Shown here one piece after another: positions 36,314 through 48,478 of a stretch of 64,000 nucleotides of DNA (position 1 is its first letter; each line of letters opens with the position of its first letter). The position numbers and the translations under genes are program-made. Origin of the DNA: Irpex lacteus (lineage: Eukaryota > Basidiomycota > Agaricomycetes > Polyporales > Irpicaceae); assembly GCA_001986395.2 (NCBI GenBank), contig MQVO02000002.1, forward strand, positions 310,001-374,000, in the 5' to 3' direction. The notes below the pieces were generated by a model. The model made no database searches and was not told where the DNA came from. It was given only the letters and a program-made list of their open reading frames with translations.

Positions 36314-39300
36314 ACTACTAGAGGCCATGTAGAGCGCCAACAGACACTCCACAAAGCTATACTCAAAGACTGTTTGTTCAGGCTTGAATAATAGGCTCCA
36401 AGGTCCTTGCTCTGGAGCTGAGTCATACTTCTGTCTTGCATGAATAGCCATGATGTCTTGTATCTGGATATGTTCAAAACAGGCCTTTGTGACAGTATTG
36501 ACTGCAGCTTTCAACTCTGTGGAAGAACCCTGGATAAACTGGACAAGGAGATGATTCAGGCTTATAGTCGAAGAGCCTGCACTAGCAATTTCATGTTCCT
36601 GAGCTGAAGCAGAGTCTTTTGTAGACTGGTAGACGACTTGGATCAAGGCCCTGAAAAGAGTCCTGAACTGAGCCTGACATTGAAGACTGCGGTCCTGGTC
36701 AACAAGATGGATGCCAAAGTAAAGCATCTTGAGAGCATGTGTAAGCTTTGAGTAGATCTTCAATGGGGGGTGTTCAAAGATAGCCAGATTGGAAAGTGCA
36801 TTAGTGAAGTTTTGAAGCTCCAACTTATCCACTAACATTTGAGTTCAGAGTCAGCAGTAAAATCATGAAAGCTATATGGTTTGCATACCTTTGGGCACTA
36901 TGTAATGTTTGGTGTCAGTGCACACATCAATGAGCATGGATTCTGGCACTTGGCCCAGTGCTTGCAAAAGAGCAGTTGTGCTATTTTGTTGAGAGAGACA
37001 ATCTTTGATCACAGATTGTAATGGTTGTACCATCAATTTGCGCTTTACAGTCTGAGCCAATCTCCACATGCAAACCCAAGCACCAATGACGTGAGACTTG
37101 TTTGCTTCTTGCCCAGCAACAATTTGTGGCAGCATGGTAGAATTGTGAATGTTTTTAGTATCAACGTGAGATTCTATTGCTTGAGATCCTTGTGTGATGG
37201 GCACCTCCAGGAATTGCATAGCTGCATAGCATAACCACAAGTCCGGTGCATTGTAGGCATCCCATGCAAACCAGGGCCAGGCAGTTACATCTCCTCGCAG
37301 TAAGGGCCCAGAAGGACATTGATCTACAGCGCTACAAAAAATAGCATCTGCAATAATTTCAAAGTGCTGAAGGCATAGTTCCCAGGTCCATTTGCAATCT
37401 TTTGCTCTCTTGGTCATTCCATTGAAGAGCTCATAATATGCTTCGGACTTCTTCTGCAATTGTCTCCAGTTATCTGCAAAAGCCTGTATTACAGCAGTAC
37501 TGTGCCTTTCAAGAAGCTTTGCTCCAGATTGGGGAAGAGTATAGTGACTGTGAGAGAAGAGGAGGAAAAGGGCATGAGGAGTGAGATGATGCCTCATCCA
37601 GGCTGAGCCACCTTGAGATGTGCTAAACTGTAACTCGAGGTGGTGTGAGAGGACATTGATGACACCATTGTATGCAGGCCTAGTCAATAGCCCCAAGTCC
37701 ACACAGTGCCATGGTTCAGAGAGCAAGTCATTGCTCCGTACACGTGGCTCAATCAACTGGTATAGGAATTTGACTAGATCTTCCCACTTGGGCATGTTAA
37801 TTTGCTGAAGAGATTCTAAGAGTGCTGTGCCAATGAGTTCATCATTCGACTGGACATGGTCAACCTCCAAGAGTATCTTCAAGTCTGCAGCATCTTGTGT
37901 GACCAACTTTCTCTCATCATGCGAGCAGCAGTATGTCTGAAGCAGACTAAGCCAAGTAGGTGCAGAGGCTGACCATAACCATGAAACAGACGAGGAAACC
38001 GCTTGTGTGATATGGATATGGGCAGATTTGAGTGTTTTGATCTTGTATGGGCATTGTGGAAGGAAGATGGGGAGAATGGTGGCAGTGGTGAAGCAAAAGG
38101 CCCATCCAGCCACAAGTACAACACTAGTATCTCTAACACTCTTGTGCACTGAAGCAGTGAAGTAGCAAAGCCCTATGAAGAAGAGGGCAAGAGCAAGCTG
38201 CTGCAAGAGTGGAAGAACAGCAGCAATCTCATACACCTTCCAAGTCTTCAAACCAGGCTGTCGGTAGTGGCGTATGCGGAGGCGAGCCTGAGGGGAGGGG
38301 TTATCCACAGCTAAGTATTCTCGCAGCCACTGCTTAACCAGTATAGCAAAGGAAGCAGTCATAAGACTGAAAATGAGCGAGGCAAACCAGAGGACATTGA
38401 CGCGAATGTCATGGTGAGATGGCTGGAAGGAAGGGAGAACAGTAGGGGCAAAAGCAATGGTGGGATCTGAGGATGAGTTGTAGGCGTGGAGGTACATCTG
38501 CTGCATCACAACAAGGGACTGTGCCGAATTAGCTGAGGATTGAGCACTAGGATCAGGGAGAAGGTTTTTATAAGATTCTATAAGGAAGGCTGTGAGTGCA
38601 GCAGAGAACAAGCCAGCCTACAGAGTAGCTCATGAGCAATAGTAGAAACCTCAAAGGCTCAGCAACTTACAAATGTCAAGAGGGTATCAATGTCTTCCTT
38701 AGTATCTTTGACCCTCTCCTCGTCGTACTCCCGCATATGCGCCGCCATGGCCGCCCACCCAGTCGGTTGGCCAGAGAGAACATATCGAATGTTCGAGTCC
38801 GCATTTGTGTCCTGGCCCTTCGGCACATCCATGGGCTCCCCTTTGGTATGTGACGTGCGCGCACCCAAGCCCTGCAACGAGGGCTCACTGGCACCTTTAG
38901 GCAAGGGTCCCTCCTGCGAAACTGGCACGCTCGACGGACCAGCCGTGTAGCATCCCTGAGGAGGCTCCATTCCATCATGCAGGGAGCCAGCGACCATGCG
39001 CACCGCACCGAGTTGTGTCGGCTCTGCAACAGTGGGCTCTGGCACAATCCCTGGAGGTGCACCCCCTGGTGGCGGCACACCTTCTCTCGGCACCCCTGCT
39101 GTCGGCTCTACAGGAACAGGCTCTGCGACGGTCGGCCCATTCACAGTCGGCCCATCGCTTGGCACCCCTGCTGCGGTCGTCTCGATCGGCTCTTCAGTCG
39201 GCGCAGTTCGCACATCTCCAGTCGGCGCAGTTCGCACATCTCCAGTCGGCTCAGTTCGCACATCTCCAGTCGGCGCAGTTCGCACATCTCCAGTCGGCTC

Positions 39301-39366
39301 AGTTCCAGTCGGCTCAGTTCCAGTCGGCTCAGTTCCAGTCGGCTCAGTTCCAGTCGGCTCAGTCAT
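36296..39366 (-). CDS. DUF6535 multi-pass membrane protein, 986 aa, C-terminus probably frameshifted
   Basis: Exons 39366-38671, 38617-36889 and 36831-36296, phases consistent. The first ~90 residues are Thr-Pro-Gly/Glu repeats (TEPTG and DVRTAPTG) from a minisatellite. The DUF6535 core follows: REYDEERVKDTKEDIDTLLT then FAGLFSAALTAFLIESYKNL, four hydrophobic segments (VLWFASLIFSLMTASFAIL, VLPLLQQLALALFFIGLCYF, VLVAGWAFCFTTATILPIF) and WLREYL. A long soluble region follows. DUF6535 proteins are expanded in Agaricomycetes and have no known function. The frame stops at 36296 (ASSSDGGSG), while the next frame continues with family-like sequence (DDEEINQRFYMIRQLGL...) to a stop at 36214, so a 1-nt shift near 36310 is likely. 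It sits inside the repeat-rich island. Confidence 0.83.
39178..39366 (-). repeat. coding minisatellite (15-bp and 24-bp units)
   Basis: On the + strand, CTCAGTTCCAGTCGG (15 bp) repeats about five times at ~39298-39366. A 24-bp unit (CGCAGTTCGCACATCTCCAG + TCGG) repeats about four times at ~39200-39298. Both units keep the frame of the DUF6535 protein and encode its TEPTG and DVRT(A/E)PTG runs. Confidence 0.9.
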
Positions 39367-39837
39367 ATCGGCTCAAAATCCAAGTAAAGGTCTTCTTCTA
39401 CGTATGCGTTTCCGTCTGCGGCTATCAAATCCTTCTACAAACGCAAGGGTATCTAACTTAGCTTGCATAATTGCGTGGAGGGCAAATGGAGGGAGGGAGG
39501 TACGTACGGGTTGCTCTCGAAGCGTTGTGGTGGAGAGGAAGGAGGCGAGGTGTGGATAGTTGTGCGTTATGTAGTAGAAGCCTCGTGCCAGGTGTGAGGC
39601 GTGGGGCGTTACTGCGTGGCGGCCAGGTGCGTGCGTGGTGGGTTTAGGTTCGACGACGACTCCTCACTCGTGACGTAGAGCTGGCACAGAAGCTCAATTG
39701 CTGTTCCCAAAAGAGCATCCACACTGCGGTATCTTGTCCCTTACGCAGCCCGTTGTCCAAAAACAAGAATACAGCCCACCTATTGTATGAGCAGAAGCGT
39801 TTGAAACTCGCATGTGGTGGGCAAACGACAACCAATT

Positions 39838-40180
39838 ATAGAATTTAGGAAATGCACGTACAGGGACCCAGCGCCACGGGAGCTACAACGCACGGCCGCG
39901 TGTGTGGTAGCTTCCGTGACGTCGAGATGAAGATCCTTCATTGCGATATGCTGTAAGTACAAAGTGTGCCCCGTTGACCGAGCGGCCGACGCGAGCCCCC
40001 TCTTCTACAACGTCGTATGAGCGATGAGAGCAGCCTGCAAGCGGAGTGACGCGCGCATGTGAGCGACAATGAAGAACAGAACTCAGGAAATGGTCGTACA
40101 GGGTCTCAGCGCCACGGGTTCATATCCGCGCTTCGAGGTGTTAATTTCCGCGACGTGGAAGTGAAGACCTCGCGTGGGGG
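39838..40180. repeat. pair of ~100-bp direct repeats
   Basis: A segment near 39838 (AGGAAATGCACGTACAGGGA...CAGCGCCACGGG...TTCCGTGACGTCGAGATGAAGA) recurs near 40080 (AGGAAATGGTCGTACAGGGT...CAGCGCCACGGG...TTCCGCGACGTGGAAGTGAAGA). They are about 240 bp apart in the same orientation, with clear but incomplete identity. Confidence 0.75.
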
Positions 40181-41189
40181 CCTGGATGTGTATTAGACCA
40201 CTGTCGGAAACGTGACACGACTTACTCACCGTCGCACTTGAGGCGAAACGCTCTTCACGAGAGCGAAGAAGCTTGGCGATAGCGCCACGAGAGTCGTAGC
40301 GCGTTACGTTTTGTGCACCCATGAGTTAACTCGAGGCTTGCACACAAAGGTATGGATATAAGGTATCCGCCAGCCGAGGAGCCGCAGGCAGGAGTAGGGG
40401 CCGGAAATAGACGTTTCAGAGCGCATGCGAGGGTGGAAGGTTTATACTGGTAAGTCTCAGAGGGGTGTTAATTGGATTATTTACCGAGTATAACGCACCT
40501 TGGAACAATGTCCCAGTCCCAAATCGTCACTAAGTAGCAACTGAGATCGCAACGATGGAGAATCCGCTGCGCGTGCTAGAATTGAGATGAGCTGGAGAGT
40601 AAGACCTTTGAAAGCGATGAAGCACTTACTGGTGCTATGCTATGACGAAGTTGCATACAACGGCGAATGCAAACTCGCGTGATTGGTCTGGTTTGGAACT
40701 AATAAGCCGCAATTTACAAACCAGTGGGCGGGACCAGCCTCTGACTGAGTGTTTGTGTCGTCGAGTCAACAACCTGCGGAGGGAGCTGTACCGTGCAGTA
40801 GAAGAGGGTACAGTACTTAGACCCAGGTTCCAGTCGGTGGTGGACGTCGCTGAGCAGGGATTGTCATTCCGAAAGCGCGTCCTTGATCAAGTTCGAATTC
40901 TCGTCTTGACGCCTCTTTGCTCTCGCCTTCACACTGTCCTCTACTAGTAAACACCAGTTTCGCACTATTCAGCATCTGAGAACATAGACACTCCTCCCCA
41001 TTCAACAGCGATCTCGCGCCCCTCGGATGACCAAGTAGCAACATGTTCACGACAAGCCTCGACTCTCGACACCTCGGTATCCGTCTCTCTCAAGCTCGGG
41101 ACGTCGTGTATGCTCGTAACATGTATTCTTGTGGGAGGAACGAGCTTAGATATGATGCATAGTCAGTGAGAAGGAGCTGTAACAAGCTC
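40181..41189. other. non-coding part of the island
   Basis: Short frames only, with no family signal. A partial third trace of the 39.84/40.08-kb repeat (AGCGCCACGAGAG) is seen near 40284. Confidence 0.4.
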
Positions 41190-42190
41190 ACGGGGCCTAG
41201 GTGAGTATCGAATCGTCCACCTGTAATGTGCATGCTAACGAATTCTCGCGTTCGCTACCAGCCACCTCCTTCGCATCTATCGAAGTCGTGCACATGGCTC
41301 GTCATGGTGCGACCATATGCGGAGAAATCTTTGACGACATCATGTCACCGCTCTCAGCCGTGGTACGTGCTCGCGCCGTCTCGATTCTAAAGCCGTATCC
41401 ACATCGTTTTCATTAGACGACAATCTCGCGCTGGCTATAGGATATCGTACACAAGAGTAAATTCGTTGACGTGTTCTATAGCGATAGCCAGTGTCGTAGT
41501 CATTTGCATGGACAGACCACTCACCGACCGAAACCTTGAAGGGTAAGCTGGCCATTTGGCCTCGCGTTACGCTCGAATTCCTAGACTGAAGCGCATCGTC
41601 GAATTGACTGTTGTGCTGTCCAGAAGTTGGTGGAAGGGAGATGGACGCAACGGTCAAGACGAACCGGCGTCTCGATCGACTCTCCTCTCCCTCTTCGTCT
41701 CTTTCTCGTCCTCCTCTCACTTCAGTGGCCTCTGCTGCAGCCTCACGCCAACCTGGTAGTTCTATGGACGTCCAAGTATTGATCCTGGGTCATGCTTAAA
41801 CAACAACGTCGCGCTGTTTGACGCCTGATTTGCTTGATGACGGTCAAACGACGGCGGCGACCAGTAACAGCCTCAAGATACACTTGCACCGTCTCCCTGG
41901 CTCAATCCCAAGCGACGTAGGTATGCACTACATGCGCTTACGAAGAACCCTGGAGCCCGTCGTAAGTCGACGTCGATGAAGTCTGAGCATGATCTTAGGA
42001 GAGATTCACGGCTTCTAGGTGCGTAGCCTACCCTCTGGCTGTATCGCGCACGCTCACGAGCGTTCTTGTTCACTATCAGCTGCCTTCCCCTCCGCATATG
42101 TGAAGCTGCCGTGCATGCCGTGCGTTGTGGTGAGGACGTACATAGAGTAAGGCTGCCTGCTGCATTCACGTTCATGGTACGTGCTTCCAC
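41190..42190 (+). repeat. further degenerate units with intron-like modules
   Basis: GGTGAGTATCGAATCGTCCA...GTGCATGCTAACGAATTCTC...CCAG at ~41208-41265 matches the module at 33760-33832. GGTGCGTAGCC...CACGAGCGTTCTTGTTC...TCAG at ~42018-42080 is a weaker match. A block with GACGGTCAAACGACGGCGGC...CCTCAAGATACAC near 41837 corresponds to GACAGTCAAACTACGGACAA...CCTCAGATACGT near 33583. Confidence 0.55.
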
Positions 42191-44079
42191 AGGCTAGTTA
42201 TTGACCAGTTTCCCTAGTACAGTCTATGCCCTCCTCAGACGACCGACCATCCTCCCAACGTTACACGACCTCCTATCAACAGTAATACCAGCTCTCGACG
42301 AAAACCCTTCATTCCTTGCCCGACGGATACTCTCAGCTCGGTGTGGGCTGCCAACCTCTCGACGTCTTATCTAAGTAGTCGACGTCGCGAGCTACTTCAG
42401 GATGGATGAATGCGGGCTAGTGTGCCTTTGTAGAGATAGATGTACGAACGATACAGGAGGACTTTGAATCTGTGAGTGTCGTTCAAAGTCTCGAGTCTCA
42501 TCACGCTGACATCTACTGGTCTCCACATGACCCGCAGTACCATTCCATCTCTGCCATCACCGCCAGCAACCATTTTTAGACTAAACAGGATAAACACTGT
42601 CTCGCTCGCGACCCGTAATGTACAGAACGACTAAGAACGCGAGTGGATGGCTCAATAACGACGTCATGCATCCAATGCTTATCAGCAACCCCGTACTGGT
42701 TCATCGGTCCCTACCAGACTCCCTTCGCCGCCTATCCGATCACGTTCATCGAGACCTCGCTATCGTGTGCTATCGATACTCAGAGATCGACGTCGTCCGT
42801 CGTCGACTCATAGCCCCACACGCGACGTGAGACCACACGAACCCCGGACGAATGTCAAGAAGCGTGCATTGGATTTTCGATTTACACCGCCGCTATTTCT
42901 CTCTCTGGTTTTCGTACGGGCGAGCTGCTCCTCTCGCAACCTGTAAATATACGTAGATCATACCAAATATATTTCTTCCGGCCTAAATCTATAATATACA
43001 TCGTTGTTATATCCACTGTGCTACAGAGGCGGCCTGCTATGGTACCCTCGAAAGCAAACGACAGACATATCGTGATCACTATGTCCGCAAGTTAAGATTC
43101 CCATAAACATCGACGACACACCTTCCAGTCGTATGCGCGACCAGATCGTCCAACGCACAGCTGTGCACCAGCACTAGCGAGACTCCGATAGTTCTATAGC
43201 CGATAATGATACAGCCTGCGAGAGCTACAAACTTTGTCAGTTCATGGAAAACAACACTACGCTACGCACATTCCAGCTCACGCTCGATCGTCGCTCCTTC
43301 TCGCACACGAGTTCGAGGGCATCAACGTCGTCTAGGACACAGTAAGGTACGATAAGTACTCAATTCAAGTACTCGAACTTCCACTGTTAAGTCACTCTTA
43401 GTGATCTCGTGAACGAGTCCGACTCCGACTCCGACGAGGCGTGTCGACTCTGTGCAGCTTCGTGAGCCTCTCCGTGGTTGGCTGACAGAGAGAATACGAG
43501 ACGATGCATATAAGTTATGCATCGACCCGCGCAAGCTGCATATACCTCACCAAGCCATCTGCTCTGTCGTTCCACTCAAGCCAGTCTACGACCGTAGACG
43601 TGCCGTCGTGAGATGCGATAGTGGAACTGGGGCTCGTTCCGTCTCGATGCTCTAGGGAGGCGACAACGAATCCTCTGCTGGGCATCTCGCCACAGAAGGC
43701 GGAATACATTAGCAGCCGACGCCGTGATCGAATAACATCAGTGGCCATTCTCCTAACTCGCTTGGGGGATTCGCGAGAGCTGCGTCCTTCGTTCCTGATA
43801 TTGCGGCGGCCGCGATGGGATCTATTCAAGCTGTGTAAGCTAGCGTGTTATACCCTCGTCAAGATCACTTACAATTGCTGCCATCCTGTACCAGACGTTC
43901 GGCGTTCGCTTGGCCATCTTGAGGAATCCATCGATGGTTTGTGTTAATCTAGAAGTCAAAAGCGCGATAAGTCAATCTGTACTAACGAATGAGAGCACAC
44001 GGAAGGTATAAAATGAAGATGACGACATGCAAACACATGTCCTGTAACATCATCGTACTCTTGATGTGCTACTATTACT
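42191..44079. other. non-coding part of the island
   Basis: No supported gene. Frames at 42618-42830 and 43515-43947 are short and overlap on both strands. Many short GTCGACG/CTCGCG-like words suggest more degenerate units, but I could not align them reliably. Confidence 0.4.
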
Positions 44080-44936
44080 GTAAGCCTGCAGCTTCTTGTG
44101 TTTGATCCTTCGATGGTGTGCGTCAGTTGATGGCCGAGAACGTCCTGACGTTAGTCAGAACGAGCGACATCAGGCGACATCCCGAATTGCGAAAATTCTA
44201 GCAGGCTGGTTTTAGTAAGATTAATGAGGTAGCGAAGACTCCAGATACGAAGATTCACCAGCTACAACCAGTAAATCCAATCTCAGCCCACCGAGACTTT
44301 ACGCAAGTCTGGCAGAGGGCCAATGAGCTGCTTCTACTCAACGACCTATAGAACTCGATAGTGAGCCTACGCAGCTGTGCTTGGAGCAGAAGCAGATCAG
44401 TCCTCTCGCAAGTGACACGCGCCACTTGCAAGAGGGTGTATCATGCTCGTGCTGAAGCACATACTGCAATCGGCGAATCTTCAGAGGTATTTACGCCGAA
44501 CGGCTGGTAAAAATGAAAGCGAAGAACACACAAGCAACGGGTTCTTGCTGCAGAAGTCGGGTCTGTTGCCTTATTTGCGTCGTGTTGCCCTAGTCGGCGG
44601 CCCAGTTCGGTCTGCACGTACTACACGAGCAGGGTACAGCCGCTGCTATGTAATGAAAGAACGGCGTAGGAACCACGAAGGAGGGGGTACGGGCAACCAA
44701 CGTTGTGGGAGGAAGAAAGCATTTGCCAGTGATGATTTCACAGTGGCCTGACCTCCCACGTCGCAATCGTGACGACGTGACCGGCCCTCAAGCAGCCTTG
44801 TGGCGCGGGAAAGCTTGACTTCCTGAAAAGGAGATTTTATCCCTGGAACGCCCGGCCACCGTGACCATCCTCAGTCTGAGGCGGATGTTTCAGCTGCGGC
44901 GAGTGAGCGCACCACTCGCACTTGCGGGGCCATTTG
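44080..44936 (+). repeat. 0.8-kb dispersed repeat, copy B
   Basis: Direct-orientation partner of copy A, with small indels. For example it carries an extra GACATCAGGCGACATC, a CCACCGTGACCATC insertion near 44866, and TATAGAA where copy A has TATATAA. The hairpin is conserved. Similarity ends near GCACCACT in both copies. Confidence 0.85.
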
Positions 44937-45508
44937 AGCACAACAAGGCGTCCCTTGCGAAGGAGAGGAAGAGCAGCAAAAAGATATAGGGTGGGCACCT
45001 CTGCCGGAAGTCGACGAGGTCGATGCTCCGAGTCTCGACCGTTGTACGCAGCTAATTTATTGGTGATTTGGTGCCATACTGTGTAATGCACTGCGACTCT
45101 ACAGGAAACTGACGCGTGACGTGACTAGCAGCGCATTCATGACCGTTGTTCTTCAAGCATCAAGCATCAACTTTAAGCTACGACTCGGATATCCACGACC
45201 TCAATCAAAGTGGTAATTTTTAGACCTACATTGATCAACATAACTACAGATACTGGGCGCGTGTTGGTTTCCCCGTCGGAACGGGTACTCGTCTCGAAGA
45301 CCACGAAGAGGTCCGCGCCCGACCCTCGAGAACTATCTATTACTGCTACTACGAAAGAAAACACAAGAAAAGAAAAGAAAAGAAAAGGTCCCCGTCTCTG
45401 CCCACCCCTTTCCGTCACCTATCTGAACCCCCACTTTTCGCCGCACCTCACTCACCTTGGACCTACCGGCCAGGTCTTTTGTGTAGTCCTCTGCCAGTGT
45501 CTCGCCAC
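44937..45508. other. non-coding, with an AAAAG-type microsatellite
   Basis: A short AAGAAAAGAAAAGAAAAGAA run occurs at ~45365-45388. No gene is supported. Confidence 0.5.
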
Positions 45509-45510
45509 GA

Positions 45511-46030
45511 CGTCCCCGTTGTCTTGGGGCTAGGCTTGGACGCGTCTGTAAAGCTAAGAACAGGTCAGTGGTCAGTCGCAGAACTGACTCACCCTTCGAG
45601 TCTTGAAGCCCGAAGTCTTCGCGCGACGTACGCCACGTCTTCGACTCTTCATGTCACCGTCTTCACGTCTTCACGTCCCCATTGTCTTGTAGCTAGGTTT
45701 GGACGCGTCTGTAAAGCTAAGAACAGGTCAGTGGTCAGTAACACACCAAACAACATCTATTCTACTTGAAGCCTTCTGCCTTCGCTCGACGCTTTGACTC
45801 TTTACGTCTCACGTCTCACGTCCCCGTTGTCTTGAGGCTAGGTTTGGGCGCGTCTGTGAAGCTAAGAACAGGTCAGTGGTCAGTAACATCCCAGACTCAC
45901 CATACGTCCTACTTGAAGCCTTCTGTCTTCGCTCGACGCTTCGACTGTTTACGTCTCACGCCCCCATTATCTTGAGGTTAGGCTTGGACGCGTCTGCGAA
46001 GCTAGGAACAGGTCAGTAGGTCGGTATCTT
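45511..46030 (+). repeat. four-copy tandem repeat, period 140-163 bp
   Basis: Units start with CG(T/C)CCCC(G/A)TT(G/A)TCTTG at 45511, 45674, 45819 and 45959. Each contains a conserved core (GGACGCGTCTGTAAAGCTAA then GAACAGGTCAGTGGTCAGT). Copies 2 and 3 are most alike in the spacer (CTACTTGAAGCCTTCTG.CTT). The last copy is truncated. The cores keep GTCAGT donor-like words, but no consistent reading frame was found. Confidence 0.88.
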
Positions 46031-46688
46031 TATGGGAAGAAGGTGGTCAGTGATCAACAACCGAAGGAACAGGAGAGGGGGGCCGAGGGAATTTATACGA
46101 GGGGGGCCGAGGCGGGTATTCAAATGTCAACTGCCATGGTCAGCCGTGGCCGACAGGATCGTGGGTTGACCTGCATTGGGCGTGCACATTCTTCCTGTCA
46201 AAGACGGCTGGTACAATGGAATTTAAAGGGGTACGTTAGCCGCATTCACAGTGACATGAGTTATGCCAGTGATGCATGAGGGACAATTTTGGATGATTCA
46301 TTCGAGTTCTTGTACAGCCTGTCAATTGATCATGCTTACGCGCGAACAACGCAACTCACCCCGTTCGTAGGTTATAGCCAACAAGAGCACAAATCGATGG
46401 ACGTTGAACAAGTGCGCGCTCATTTCATGAGGGATTGTGCAAGAAACGTACGGCCTAGTTGAAGGTAATAGAGGGGCTATCTTTATGTGGTATTACGATA
46501 ATCACGCCCTGCCTCAGGCTGTTTACTCCTTGCATAACTTCGCACACAGTACAAGTAATGGCCGCACTCGCGTCATTCAACGATACTTAAATCATAGTCC
46601 ATACCAAGTACAACATATACTATCCAACAACATCTATGAATGCTACGAACACGCACCCTTCACACAAAACCATCGTGAACCACATCCT
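46031..46688. other. intergenic, 3' side of GDP-L-fucose synthase
   Basis: A short purine-rich duplicated word (GGGGGGCCGAGG) occurs at ~46077-46112. The 140-codon frame at 46437-46859 overlaps the real minus-strand gene and is not supported. Confidence 0.5.
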
Positions 46689-48169
<1,481 letters not shown>

Positions 48170-48478
48170 AGCTTCAAGGATAGAAATGGATATGGAGGTA
48201 ATGGTAAGGGGGAGGAAGGGAGGGTGTGCTTGACGGTAGCGAGCAGAAGCACGCCCAGCTTATAATTATGGGCGCCTCGCGCCATGGCATTCACCGAGTG
48301 CGTCAATCGGCCGAAGCCGATCAGACCAATCGCCAAAGAGGCAACTTCTGTAGTTCAGCAATAGTAGATACACGTAGTAATGTACTGTATACAATACAAG
48401 CATTCCTATAGTACATTCAGCAGAGCTAAGTCCATTATACAAGCCCAAAGTATATTTGATAGTGTCCATGAAGGTGAC

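Noticed and set aside
32497..44936. A complete LTR retrotransposon with copies A and B as LTRs.
   Set aside because: No gag, protease, reverse transcriptase or integrase is visible between the copies, no target-site duplication or primer-binding site was found, and the copies are diverged. I keep only a dispersed repeat.
45511..46030. CRISPR-like array.
   Set aside because: The repeat units are long and the spacers are related to one another; this is a eukaryotic sequence with simple tandem duplication.
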